Assembly (NCBI GenBank): GCA_017411605.1 | Contig: JAFQPR010000047.1 | Span: 1 to 32,416, forward strand | Direction: 5' to 3' | Length of the DNA stretch: 32,416 nt | Origin: Clostridia bacterium | GTDB lineage: Bacteria; Bacillota; Clostridia; Oscillospirales; CAG-272 | Part shown: piece after piece, positions 8,259 through 16,181 of the stretch | How the letters are laid out: the number at the start of each line of letters is the position of its first letter | Position numbering within the stretch: position 1 is the first letter of the stretch | Translations under genes and position numbers: made by a program | The notes under the pieces: generated by a model | Databases searched by the model: none | What the model saw: the letters and a program-made list of their open reading frames with translations, nothing else | Told to the model about the DNA's origin: nothing

Positions 8259-9377
8259 TTAAAGCATAAATCCGAGAATCAGACCGCCGGCAATAACCGA
8301 AGCTATCTGACCCGAAACGTTTACACCGATGGACTGCATAAGAAGGAAGTTCTGAGGATCCTCTTCAAGACCCATCTTGTGAACAACACGGCCGGACATC
8401 GGGAACGCGGAAATACCCGCAGCACCGATCATGGGGTTGATCTTTTCCTTGAGGAAGAGGTTCAAGAGCTTAGCGAAGAGAACGCCGCCTGCGGTATCGA
8501 ATATGAACGCGAAAAGACCGAGAGCAAGGATGAGAAGAGTACTAAGGTTGAGGAACTTATCAGCCTGCATCTGAACTGCGATCGTAAGACCGAGGAAGAT
8601 CGTAACGAGGTTTGCAAGAACCTTCTGCGCTGTTTCCGAAAGGGAATCAAGCACGCCGCACTCACGGATAAGGTTACCGAACATAAGGAAACCGACGAGA
8701 GCAACGGATTCTTTAGCAACAAGACCCGCGATTATGGTAATAACAATGGGGAAGAGTATTCTCGTAGTCTTAGAGATAGCCTGAGGCTTGTAAGGCATAC
8801 GGATAAGTCTTTCCTTCTTGGTGGTCATAAGCTTGATAACGGGGGGCTGAATGATAGGCACGAGCGCCATATACGAGTAAGCCGCAACCATTATAGCACC
8901 TGTAATACTTGAATTCTGACCGAGCAGCTTCATAGCAACTACGATAGCGGTAGGACCGTCAGCAGCACCGATAATACCTATCGAAGCAGCCTCGGGAAGC
9001 TCGAAGAAGAGAGATGCCAGGCAGAAGGTAAAGAAGATACCGAACTGAGCGGCAGCGCCGAATATCATAAGCTTGGGGTTAGAGAGTACGGGACCGAAGT
9101 CTATCATAGCTCCGATACCGATGAAGAGTATAAGGGGGAATAGCTCGTTTGCGATACCTGCGTTAAACAGGGTGGTAAGAGGTCCCGCTTCTCCGATAGC
9201 ACCGGAACCGGGGAGGTTTACCATAATAGTACCAAAGCCTAAGGGCAAAAGAAGGGTAGGCTCCATCTCCTTTTTGATAGCAAGGAAAATGAGAATGCCG
9301 CCAATAATCCACATTACTATATACTTCCAACCGTCGGCTTTGAACAGTTCAAGTATACTTTCGTACAAAATGTCCAT
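8259..9377 (-). CDS. Na+-translocating decarboxylase beta subunit (OadB/GcdB/MmdB)
   Basis: Integral membrane pump subunit that decarboxylates a carboxybiotin carrier and exports Na+. The most conserved segments are all present: GAADGPTAI with D140, AYSYMALVPIIQPPV, a C-terminal NPMIGAAGISAFPMSGR, and GVNVSGQIASVIAGG. It has about nine to eleven hydrophobic helices and 372 residues, the usual length. The specific acid (oxaloacetate, glutaconyl-CoA or methylmalonyl-CoA) is set by the alpha subunit. Neither that nor a biotin carrier is encoded here, so I do not choose a gene symbol. AAAGGA lies 7 nt before the ATG. The gene is followed by the gamma-like subunit at a 21-nt gap, and a promoter and dyad lie just upstream. 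Confidence 0.9.
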   Translation of the reverse strand: MDILYESILELFKADGWKYIVMWIIGGILIFLAIKKEMEPTLLLPLGFGTIMVNLPGSGAIGEAGPLTTLFNAGIANELFPLILFIGIGAMIDFGPVLSNPKLMIFGAAAQFGIFFTFCLASLFFELPEAASIGIIGAADGPTAIVVAMKLLGQNSSITGAIMVAAYSYMALVPIIQPPVIKLMTTKKERLIRMPYKPQAISKTTRILFPIVITIIAGLVAKESVALVGFLMFGNLIRECGVLDSLSETAQKVLANLVTIFLGLTIAVQMQADKFLNLSTLLILALGLFAFIFDTAGGVLFAKLLNLFLKEKINPMIGAAGISAFPMSGRVVHKMGLEEDPQNFLLMQSIGVNVSGQIASVIAGGLILGFML

Positions 9378-9431
9378 TGTTTCATCCTTTTCTTTTATTC
9401 TCGCATATACGCGCGAGTAAACATCTTTATA

Positions 9432-9440
9432 ATTCTAGCA
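9432..9440 (-). promoter_or_regulatory. Extended -10 promoter element of oadB
   Basis: On the minus strand TGCTAGAAT (9440 to 9432) is an extended -10 element about 55 nt before the oadB ATG. There is no good -35 box at 17 bp, consistent with dependence on the extended -10 or on an activator. Confidence 0.5.
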
Positions 9441-9456
9441 TATTATTAGTCATTGT

Positions 9457-9477
9457 TTGTTAATAAATTGTTAACAA
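9457..9477. promoter_or_regulatory. 21-bp dyad upstream of oadB, possible operator
   Basis: TTGTTAA (9457-9463), seven bases, TTAACAA (9471-9477): a perfect dyad placed over the -35 region of the oadB promoter. The half-sites equal those of clostridial Rex (NADH-sensing repressor) operators. Those usually have a 4-bp, not 7-bp, centre, so the regulator is uncertain. It may also act as a weak hairpin after the HAD gene. Confidence 0.4.
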
Positions 9478-9503
9478 ATCACATTTAATAATTTTTAATG
9501 CGG

Positions 9504-10109
9504 CTAATTTTTACCTACGCTCTCGATATAAGAATAAAGCTTCTTTGCATCCCCGTCAAAATGATATGCATTTATACCGAAATCGCGCGCACCGCCGATA
9601 TTGCTGATATTATCGTCAACGAAAAGCGTTTCCGACGGTGTAAGAGAGAACTTTTCCGTAATATGCGCGAATATCTCACGGTTTGGCTTGACCGCGCCCG
9701 AGAGGGATGAAAATACGTAACCGTCAAATAGTGAAAGAATAGGAATCTCGTCCTGATGAGCGGCAAAATAGGTCGAAATATTTGAGAGGATATAAAGACC
9801 GAAGCCGCGTTCTCGGCAAAGCGAGATAACCTCTCTCATCCCTTCTATTTCGGGCAGATTGTATATCCAATTGTAATATATTTTGTCCGCCACCTCGTGA
9901 AGTCTTTCGGGGAGGCGTTTTTTTACGTCCTTCATCATTTCTTCGTCCTCTATCGTACCCGCATCGAGGCGCTCCCAATAGAGCCTGTCAAAAACGACCT
10001 CGGACAAAAGCTTAATATCATCCTTATTATCGGTATAAACCGAGCACATATATTCGGGCTGAAAATAAACAAGCACCTGACCGAAATCGAAAATCACGTT
10101 TTTAATCAT
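9504..10109 (-). CDS. HAD-superfamily phosphatase (HAD-IA, YihX-like)
   Basis: Soluble 201-residue phosphatase. Motif I is VIFDFGQVLV with nucleophile D8 and a glycine (G10) where many HAD phosphatases have the second Asp. This DFG form is common in the IA variant that includes the glucose-1-phosphate phosphatase YihX. Motif II is ILSN (S109), motif III is K141 in GAVKPNREIF, and motif IV is FVDDNISN with D165 and D166. A helical cap fills residues about 18-85. AGGAG lies 7 nt before the ATG. Substrate is unknown; a sugar phosphate is a reasonable guess. It is transcribed alone, away from the divergent rnf operon, and reads toward oadB. Confidence 0.85.
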   Translation of the reverse strand: MIKNVIFDFGQVLVYFQPEYMCSVYTDNKDDIKLLSEVVFDRLYWERLDAGTIEDEEMMKDVKKRLPERLHEVADKIYYNWIYNLPEIEGMREVISLCRERGFGLYILSNISTYFAAHQDEIPILSLFDGYVFSSLSGAVKPNREIFAHITEKFSLTPSETLFVDDNISNIGGARDFGINAYHFDGDAKKLYSYIESVGKN

Positions 10110-10137
10110 ATCTATCTCCTACGGATGTTTTTTTATT

Positions 10138-10166
10138 ATTTTAGCATAAACAAGAGCGGTTGTAAA
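10138..10166 (-). promoter_or_regulatory. Promoter of the HAD phosphatase gene
   Basis: On the minus strand TTTACA (10166 to 10161), 17 bp, TAAAAT (10143 to 10138) preceded by TGC, another extended -10. It lies about 30 nt before the ATG. On the other strand I see no equally good promoter for rnfC. The best candidate is TTGAAA at 10220 with a poor -10. Confidence 0.7.
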
Positions 10167-10302
10167 CAGGAAAAGGAGATAGTTTTTAAAAAAAGAACTT
10201 TTTTTCTTCGGGTATTGAATTGAAAAGTATGGAAAGACTAAAAACAATAGCTGTAATTATTTTGACGGACAGGGATTATGAAAAAAGCGAGGGAACCTTA
10301 TA

Positions 10303-11652
10303 ATGCGTCCTTTACTGCGCGGGGTCAGAGTACCGAATATAAAGACCACCGCATCAAAAAAAGCCGTACCGATGCCGTTTCACGGAACGGTGACTATACC
10401 GATGTCAATGCATATAGGAGCTGCTGCAGAGCCTATTGTAAAGCGCGGTGATACCGTATTCGTCGGTACTAAAATAGGTGATGTCGGAGGCAGTATATCC
10501 GCTCCCGTGCATTCAAGCGTCTCGGGAAGGGTGAGCGAAATAGCAGATATAACAACGCCCGACGGCGCTATGTGCCAAGCTGTGAAAATCGAGTCGGACG
10601 GAAAAATGACTCCCGATGAAAGAATAAGTCCGCCGCAAATAACGGGAACAGATGAATTTATTTCTGCCGTTCGCGAGAGCGGCATCGTTGGGCTTGGCGG
10701 GGCGGGCTTTCCGACACATATAAAGTATGAAGGCTGCAAAGGTAGAAAAATAGAGGAGCTTATAGTTAATGCCGCGGAATGTGAGCCGTATATAACGAGT
10801 GATACGAGAACTCTGCTCGATAGGAGTGACGAGCTGCTATTCGGCATAGAAGCGGTGCGCGAATATCTTGGTATAAAGAGAGTTATTATAGGTATAGAAA
10901 AGCATAACCGCGCGGCGCACGGAGCCTTGGAAAATATGCTTAATCAGCATCCGAAAACAGAGCTGAAGCTTCTTTCGGATATATATCCGCAGGGAGCAGA
11001 GAAGGTGCTTGTGTATCATACGACGGGGAAAGTAACGCCCGCAGGTAAGCTGCCGCTCGACGTCGGCGCGCTCGTTTCCAACTGTACGACTCTTGCAGAG
11101 ATAGGGAAGTATCTGAAAACGGGAATGCCGCTCGTGTCAAAGTGCATAACGGTTGACGGCGGCTCTATTTTGGATCCAAAGAACGTGATAGCGCCCATAG
11201 GTACGCCAATCAGCGCGCTTGCCGATTTTTGCGGAGGCACTGTCGGTGACCCTTATATGGTACTCTTTGGCGGACCGATGATGGGACTTACGATAGAGAA
11301 TGCCGATACAAGCTTCGTTATGAAGCAGACGAACGCGGTCACGTTCTTATCCGAAAAAGAAGCGGCAAGAAAGCGAGAGACCGCGTGTATTAATTGCGGC
11401 GCGTGCGCAAATCACTGTCCGTTTGCCCTTGATCCGAGAGCTTTTCTCAGGGCGTACAGATGCGATAACGTAGGGGAGCTCGGACGGCTCAGAGTTGATA
11501 TTTGTATGGAGTGCGGATGCTGCTCGTTCATCTGCCCTGCCGCAAAGCCGCTGGTCGAAACGAATAAGCTCGCAAAAGCAAAGCTCAGAGCGTACCTTGA
11601 TGAAAAAAGGGCAAAAGAAAAACAAGAGGGACGGAGGGAGAGGGATAAATGA
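10303..11652 (+). CDS. rnfC: Rnf complex subunit C
   Basis: Peripheral cytoplasmic subunit thought to bind NAD(H) and FMN in the ferredoxin:NAD+ oxidoreductase. Order: N-terminal lipoyl-like domain (GVRVPNIKTTASKK onward, about 1-110), a Rossmann/complex-I 51-kDa-like domain (GIVGLGGAGFPTHIKY, 130-145, then ELIVNAAECEPYI), an SLBB region (about 260-345), and two [4Fe-4S] sites: CINCGACANHCP with C362, C365, C368, C372, and CMECGCCSFICP with C401, C404, C407, C411. The Lys/Glu-rich C-terminal tail is short, as in clostridial RnfC. A GAGGGAA site precedes the ATG. The stop overlaps the rnfD start (ATGA). Confidence 0.96.
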   Translation: MRPLLRGVRVPNIKTTASKKAVPMPFHGTVTIPMSMHIGAAAEPIVKRGDTVFVGTKIGDVGGSISAPVHSSVSGRVSEIADITTPDGAMCQAVKIESDGKMTPDERISPPQITGTDEFISAVRESGIVGLGGAGFPTHIKYEGCKGRKIEELIVNAAECEPYITSDTRTLLDRSDELLFGIEAVREYLGIKRVIIGIEKHNRAAHGALENMLNQHPKTELKLLSDIYPQGAEKVLVYHTTGKVTPAGKLPLDVGALVSNCTTLAEIGKYLKTGMPLVSKCITVDGGSILDPKNVIAPIGTPISALADFCGGTVGDPYMVLFGGPMMGLTIENADTSFVMKQTNAVTFLSEKEAARKRETACINCGACANHCPFALDPRAFLRAYRCDNVGELGRLRVDICMECGCCSFICPAAKPLVETNKLAKAKLRAYLDEKRAKEKQEGRRERDK

Positions 11653-12584
11653 AAAGGCTTCATATAGGCTCAGCTCCGCATATATGCACGGGGAGAACAA
11701 CGAGAGGGATAATGCTCGACGTTATTATTGCTCTGATACCTACGTCTCTTGCAGGTATCATTATCTTTGGTATAAGAGCCGTTTTTGTCCTTTTAGCGGC
11801 TGTGCTTTTCTCCGTTCTTGCCGAATACGTCTTTTGCCTGGTAACGAAAAGGGAGAATACGGTAGGTGACTTGAGCGCTGTAGTAACAGGTTTGCTTCTC
11901 GGTCTTAATTTGCCCGCGAACACGCCGATATGGCAAGCGGCTGTCGGCGCGGTGTTCGCAACCCTCGTTGTAAAATGCTTCTTTGGCGGCATAGGTCAGA
12001 ATTTTGCCAACCCCGCGATAACCGCAAGAATATTTATGCTGGTCGCGTTTTCTAATCTCGCGAACGCGGCATATCCTACTCTGGTCGATACCGTTTCGGG
12101 CGCAACTCCGTTGCAGATACTTTCATCGGGGAAATTACCTTCCTTTTTTGACCTCTTTTTCGGTTTGAAGGGCGGCTCTATCGGCGAGGTGTGCATATTT
12201 GCGTTGCTGATAGGCGGTATATATCTTATTGTCAGAGGAGTTATTCTTCCTCACGCGCCCGTAGCGTTTATTTTAACCGTGTTCGGTTTGTCGCTTCTAT
12301 ATGAGGGCGGTGATATTGCTTCCGCGCTTGCGTGGTGTCTGTCCGGAGGCGTTTTTATTTCTGCTATATTTATGGCAACCGATTACTCATCGACTCCGAT
12401 AACTCCCATGGGAAAGGCAGTCTTTGGTGTAGGCGCAGGAGCCATAACTGTTTTGATACGCTTTTTCGGTACCTATCCCGAGGGAGCATCCTTCGCGATA
12501 CTGCTGATGAACATTATAACGCCGTTTATTGAAAAAATCACGGCAAGGCGACCGTTTGGCTCGGAGGTGAGGGTCAATGAATAA
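11649..12584 (+). CDS. rnfD: Rnf complex subunit D
   Basis: Membrane subunit with covalently bound FMN. It has about eight to ten transmembrane helices. The flavinylation motif is SGATPLQ, with T153 the expected FMN-carrying threonine. The N-terminus SAPHICTGRTTRGIMLDVIIALIP carries the usual polar stretch before helix 1. Length (311) is normal. It starts in a 4-nt overlap with rnfC and ends in an 8-nt overlap with rnfG, so all three are translationally coupled. Confidence 0.95.
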   Translation: MKRLHIGSAPHICTGRTTRGIMLDVIIALIPTSLAGIIIFGIRAVFVLLAAVLFSVLAEYVFCLVTKRENTVGDLSAVVTGLLLGLNLPANTPIWQAAVGAVFATLVVKCFFGGIGQNFANPAITARIFMLVAFSNLANAAYPTLVDTVSGATPLQILSSGKLPSFFDLFFGLKGGSIGEVCIFALLIGGIYLIVRGVILPHAPVAFILTVFGLSLLYEGGDIASALAWCLSGGVFISAIFMATDYSSTPITPMGKAVFGVGAGAITVLIRFFGTYPEGASFAILLMNIITPFIEKITARRPFGSEVRVNE

Positions 12585-13095
12585 AGCGTTAAAAAGTGTA
12601 ATGACGCTTTCTCTTGTTGCTTTATTATTGGGTGTATTGCTTGCATCTGTCAATAAACTGACAGGCTCGGTAATAGCGGATGCGAACGGTGATGCGACCG
12701 TCAGAGCATTGAGGGAGGTCTATCCAAAAGGCGAAAGCTTTTCTGCGGTAAATATTTCAGAATACAGCGGCGTACCTACTTCCGTAAGAGAAGCATACAG
12801 AGCAGATGACGGCGGATGCGTTATAAAGCTTGAAACATCAGGGTATAAGAGCGGTCTTGTAATCATTTGCGGAATTAGCAAAGACGGAATCGTAACGGGG
12901 GCAAAGTGCCTTGAAAGTCAGGAAACGCTCGCTGCAGAGGATACCTACGGCGCGGGGCTCGTAGGTAAGGATGAAAGCGGCGTAATAAATGCACAAACCG
13001 TTTCGGGCGCAACCAAAACGACGCAAGGCTATAAAAATGCAATCAAGGATGCATTTATTATGTCAAAAATACTTGATATGGGAGAAGAGAATTAA
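12577..13095 (+). CDS. rnfG: Rnf complex subunit G (FMN-binding)
   Basis: Single-helix-anchored extracytoplasmic flavoprotein. Residues about 8-27 form the membrane anchor, followed by an FMN_bind domain. In the domain, YKSGLVIICGISKDGIVTGA is the core strand pair and SGATKTT (143-149) the flavinylation motif, with T146 the probable FMN site. The usual ETPGLG loop is changed here to an ETLAAEDTYG form. Length (172) is typical of clostridial RnfG. The stop shares its last base with the rnfE start (TAATG). Confidence 0.95.
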   Translation: MNKALKSVMTLSLVALLLGVLLASVNKLTGSVIADANGDATVRALREVYPKGESFSAVNISEYSGVPTSVREAYRADDGGCVIKLETSGYKSGLVIICGISKDGIVTGAKCLESQETLAAEDTYGAGLVGKDESGVINAQTVSGATKTTQGYKNAIKDAFIMSKILDMGEEN

Positions 13096-13802
13096 TGCAA
13101 AAAACTGAAAAAAATGCGCTCTCGCTCCTTTTGAACGGAATAATATTTGAAAATCCGGTGTTCGTGCTCGTGCTCGGTACTTGCCCGACTCTTGCCGTAA
13201 CCTCAAGTGTCAAGGGCGCGCTTGGAATGGGTATAGCGGCATTGGCTGTGCTTGTTTGCTCTAATACAGTCGTATCTTTACTTCACAAGCTGATACCCGA
13301 TGAGGTACGTATACCGTGTTATATAATTATAATAGCGGCTTTCGTGACGGTCGTTCAGATGATAATGCAAGCGTTTATGCCGGAGCTTTATGCGCTTCTC
13401 GGCGTATATCTTGCTCTGATAACAGTAAACTGCATCATTCTCGGAAGAGCGGAAATGTTCGCGGGAAAGAACGGAATTATCGAGTCGGCTTTGGATGGGC
13501 TCGGTATGGGACTCGGCTTTACATTGGCGCTGACGCTTATGGGAACGGTGAGGGAAGTTTTCGGAAACGGGAGCTTCTTAGGTATGCCGATAGGCGTTCT
13601 TCAAAACTATAAAATATCATTTTTAGTAAGCCCTCCCGGCGGATTTTTCGTCTTCGGCGCACTAATTGCCATAGTAACTGCGCTGACGAATGGCGCGGTA
13701 AACGGTAAAAGAAGATTAACGTGTAAAGCTTGTCCTATGTCAAAAATGTGCGGCGCGAGCGGGGAAGGCATCACAGAGGAGGACAAAAATGGAGCTATTT
13801 AA
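13095..13802 (+). CDS. rnfE: Rnf complex subunit E
   Basis: Six-helix membrane subunit paralogous to RnfA, with which it forms the pseudo-symmetric core that carries the intramembrane iron-sulphur site. Conserved segments: NPVFVLVLGTCPTLAVT (with the core Cys), LGVYLALITVNCIILGRAEMFA (second Cys), and the helix GLGMGLGFTLALTLMGTVRE. A C-terminal Cys-containing tail (CKACPMSKMCG) is present, as in some clostridial homologues. It overlaps rnfA by 14 nt. Confidence 0.95.
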   Translation: MQKTEKNALSLLLNGIIFENPVFVLVLGTCPTLAVTSSVKGALGMGIAALAVLVCSNTVVSLLHKLIPDEVRIPCYIIIIAAFVTVVQMIMQAFMPELYALLGVYLALITVNCIILGRAEMFAGKNGIIESALDGLGMGLGFTLALTLMGTVREVFGNGSFLGMPIGVLQNYKISFLVSPPGGFFVFGALIAIVTALTNGAVNGKRRLTCKACPMSKMCGASGEGITEEDKNGAI

Positions 13803-14388
13803 GAGTCTAACCGTAATTCTACTCGGCTCGATTTTGATAAATAATTACGTTCTCTCGCGTTTTCTCGGAATTTGCCCGTTTTTAGGTGTCTCCAAAAAGA
13901 CCGATCAGGCAGTTGGAATGGGCGTATCCGTCATCTTTGTTATGTTTCTCGCAACCGCCGTGACTTGGCCAATTCAAACCTACGTTCTTTCCGAATTTGG
14001 GCTCGAATATCTTGAAACCGTAGTGTTTATTTTGGTAATAGCGACTCTTGTTCAGCTTGCGGAAATAACTATGAAGAAATATATGCCCACGTTGCATAAA
14101 AGTCTTGGAGTTTATCTGCCGCTGATAACTACAAACTGCGCCATTCTCGGAGTCACGATAAATAATATCAGCGACGGATATAATTTTATTGAGTCCATTG
14201 TAAATTCACTCGGCGCGGGCTTAGGTTTTCTTCTGGCAATGGTTCTTTTCTCCTCGGTACGCTCAAAAATGGAAGGAACAAACGTTCCAAAGGCTTTGAA
14301 GGGGCTACCCGTGACACTTTTTGCGGCATCAATCATCTCTCTTGCATTTGTAGGCTTCAGCGGAATAGTTGATAATTTATGGGGGTGA
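13789..14388 (+). CDS. rnfA: Rnf complex subunit A
   Basis: Six-helix membrane subunit, the partner of RnfE. Family segments: NNYVLSRFLGICPFLGVSKK with the first core Cys, and LGVYLPLITTNCAILGV with the second. NSLGAGLGFLLAMVLFSSVR matches the fifth helix. Length (199) is standard. A GGAGG-like site lies inside the end of rnfE. The stop TGA (14386-14388) lies in the GGGGGTGAGG stretch that also serves as the rnfB ribosome site. Confidence 0.96.
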   Translation: MELFKSLTVILLGSILINNYVLSRFLGICPFLGVSKKTDQAVGMGVSVIFVMFLATAVTWPIQTYVLSEFGLEYLETVVFILVIATLVQLAEITMKKYMPTLHKSLGVYLPLITTNCAILGVTINNISDGYNFIESIVNSLGAGLGFLLAMVLFSSVRSKMEGTNVPKALKGLPVTLFAASIISLAFVGFSGIVDNLWG

Positions 14389-14392
14389 GGAT

Positions 14393-15235
14393 ATGGAAAT
14401 AATACCTGCAGCCTTATTGATGCTTATCACGGCGCTGATTGCCGCTCTTATACTTGCTTTTGCTTCGCGCTATATGGGTGTAAAAGTGGATGATACCGTA
14501 AGGCGTGTCAGAAATTGCCTCCCCGGTGCAAACTGCGGCGCGTGCGGATATGCGGGATGCGATAGCTATGCCGAGGCTCTTGCCAAAGGAGATGTCGGCC
14601 CCGAGCTTTGCTTACCCGGCGGAAGCGAGGTCGCAAGGCTCACGGCTGAAATACTCGGTATCGACCCGTGCGAAACCAGAAAGCTTGTTGCGTACGTTCA
14701 CTGTAACGGAACACCCGATGTTACTCAAAGGACGGCGGAATATGACGGCCTTATGACTTGCAGCGCTATGTGCCTTTCCTGCGGCGGTCCCGGTTTATGT
14801 AAGTACGGATGCCTCGGTTGCGGTGATTGCGCATCAAAATGTCCGACGGATGCTATATTTATAAAAAACAATATTGCAATAGTAGACCCCGAGAAATGCA
14901 TTTCGTGCGGAATTTGTATCAAAGTCTGTCCTAAGCATATAATTACGTTTATTCCGGTAGAGGCAAAGGTCGCAGTGATCTGCAGCAGCCATGATAAGGG
15001 CGCGTCGACGCGAAAGAAGTGCAGCGCGGGATGCATTGCTTGCGGCAAGTGCGAGAGGAGCTGTCCATACGGCGCTATCAAGGTGATAGATAACCTTGCT
15101 GTAATAGATTATGAAAAATGCACGGGATGCGGAATATGCGCTGAGATTTGTCCTGTATCGTGCATATCAAAGCTCGGGGAATTTAATATCAAATACCGTT
15201 ACAAACCAACGCAAAATAACGATATAAGTAAATAA
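14393..15235 (+). CDS. rnfB: Rnf complex subunit B (polyferredoxin)
   Basis: Entry point for electrons from reduced ferredoxin. An N-terminal membrane helix (about 5-24) is followed by the DxxNCGACGYAGC-type Fe-S domain (C42, C48, C51, C56; C73 nearby). Then come a Cys-rich stretch (LSCGGPGLCKYGCLGC) and ferredoxin motifs CGDCASKCP, CISCGICIKVCP, CIACGKCERSCP and CTGCGICAEICP. This is the polyferredoxin form of clostridial RnfB. The ATG at 14393 is used because GGTGAGG lies just upstream; an earlier in-frame TTG at 14369 inside rnfA would add eight residues before the helix. It is the last of six contiguous rnf genes. Confidence 0.96.
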   Translation: MEIIPAALLMLITALIAALILAFASRYMGVKVDDTVRRVRNCLPGANCGACGYAGCDSYAEALAKGDVGPELCLPGGSEVARLTAEILGIDPCETRKLVAYVHCNGTPDVTQRTAEYDGLMTCSAMCLSCGGPGLCKYGCLGCGDCASKCPTDAIFIKNNIAIVDPEKCISCGICIKVCPKHIITFIPVEAKVAVICSSHDKGASTRKKCSAGCIACGKCERSCPYGAIKVIDNLAVIDYEKCTGCGICAEICPVSCISKLGEFNIKYRYKPTQNNDISK

Positions 15236-15269
15236 CTGTTTACAAAATAATAATAAAACGAGGAAAATT

Positions 15270-16016
15270 ATGAAAAAGAGCATATCTTTATTTGTCCTAC
15301 TAACAACATTAATGACCCTTTTGTTAACGTCGTGCGGCAGTGCCGGCAGTGGCGAAGTAAGCTACGGCATCGGTATTCATAAATCTTATGAAAAGCTTGA
15401 TGCCTCCGAGTCCTCTTCGGGTAAAGCAGGAGTAATTTATACCGTTGCTTCAACGCTTGCCGATAAGAATGGAAAAATAGTAAAATGCAAGATAGACGTT
15501 ATTGAGGCAGTATCGGAAGTGACAGCGAGTGGTGAAGTTGAAATTCCAAGCGATTTCAAGACTAAAAGAGAGCTTGGAGATTCCTACGTTATGTCCACGG
15601 ACCCGGGCAAGCTCAAATGGTATGAGCAGGCAGATGCCTTTGCGAGGCTCGCAGAGGGAAAAACGCTTAGCGGAGTAAAAAATATGGTAACGGGTGACGG
15701 TACCGGTAACGGAAAGGTTATTTCCGCCGGCTGTACTATAACTGTTTCGGAGTTTGCGCTTGCCATAGAGGATTCTATGAAAAATATGAAGGATATAACT
15801 CTTGAAAATATTAAAACGGTCAAGGATATCGAGCTTAAAATATCAACAAAGGCAACCAAAACCGATGCTACCGATTCAACGGACGGAAAGGTAACTTACA
15901 CCACTGCTCTGAGAGCTGCCTTGGTAACCGATGATAAATCTGTTGAAAACACCGATATTTCGAGAGAGATAACCGACTCTTTTGCCTTTGACAAAAACGG
16001 CAAAATATCTAAATAA
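15270..16016 (+). CDS. Rnf-linked lipoprotein, possible FMN_bind relative
   Basis: A 248-residue predicted lipoprotein. The signal peptide ends in lipobox L19-T-S-C22. The mature part starts YGIGIHKSYEKLDAS, then GVIYTVASTLADKNGKIVKCKID (54-76), a strand-turn-strand with DxNGKI that recalls the FMN_bind fold. Near 152-170, SAGCTITVSEFALAIEDSM sits where FMN_bind proteins have SGAT-TT followed by a helix. T156 keeps the position of the flavin-carrying threonine, though SGAT has become AGCT. Residues about 205-248 look like a partial repeat of the first strand pair. It lies 34 nt after rnfB with GAGG before the ATG, so it is probably cotranscribed. The flavin link is inference; the safe call is a lipoprotein of unknown function. 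Confidence 0.7.
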   Translation: MKKSISLFVLLTTLMTLLLTSCGSAGSGEVSYGIGIHKSYEKLDASESSSGKAGVIYTVASTLADKNGKIVKCKIDVIEAVSEVTASGEVEIPSDFKTKRELGDSYVMSTDPGKLKWYEQADAFARLAEGKTLSGVKNMVTGDGTGNGKVISAGCTITVSEFALAIEDSMKNMKDITLENIKTVKDIELKISTKATKTDATDSTDGKVTYTTALRAALVTDDKSVENTDISREITDSFAFDKNGKISK

Positions 16017-16021
16017 AAAAA

Positions 16022-16048
16022 GTCGGGGAGTTTTGAAAGCTTTCCGAC
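16022..16048. terminator. Hairpin after the rnf-lipoprotein operon
   Basis: GTCGGGGAG (16022-16030) pairs with CTTTCCGAC (16040-16048), two pairs being G-T. There is no T run on the plus side. The A run before the stem would be a T run on the minus strand, so its efficiency for the rnf transcript is doubtful. Confidence 0.4.
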
Positions 16049-16099
16049 GTACATATTTACACTATTTGCTGTTATAGGTAAGCTTTTATCTTTTTATGC

Positions 16100-16128
16100 T
16101 TGAAATTTGCGCTTTTCTGTGATATAAT
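16100..16128 (+). promoter_or_regulatory. SigA-type promoter of the phosphoesterase-ZIP pair
   Basis: TTGAAA (16100-16105), 17 bp, TATAAT (16123-16128) preceded by TGA (extended -10). It lies 53 nt before the ATG at 16182, which has AAAGGA upstream. Confidence 0.8.
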
Positions 16129-16181
16129 TAAAATGTAGCAAATACAAAGTTTTTGCATACAATATTTTAAAGGAAAAGCGT

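Noticed and set aside
8259-9377. Complete oxaloacetate decarboxylase
   Set aside because: No alpha carboxyltransferase or biotin-carrier gene is present, so neither the substrate nor completeness can be claimed.
9504-10109. HAD phosphatase inactivated by loss of the second motif I aspartate
   Set aside because: DFG in place of DxD is common in the HAD-IA variant that includes active sugar phosphatases, and the other three motifs are intact.
14369-14392. Upstream TTG start for rnfB
   Set aside because: The TTG at 14369 is inside rnfA and has no ribosome site, whereas the ATG at 14393 follows GGTGAGG and gives the usual short N-terminus before the membrane helix.
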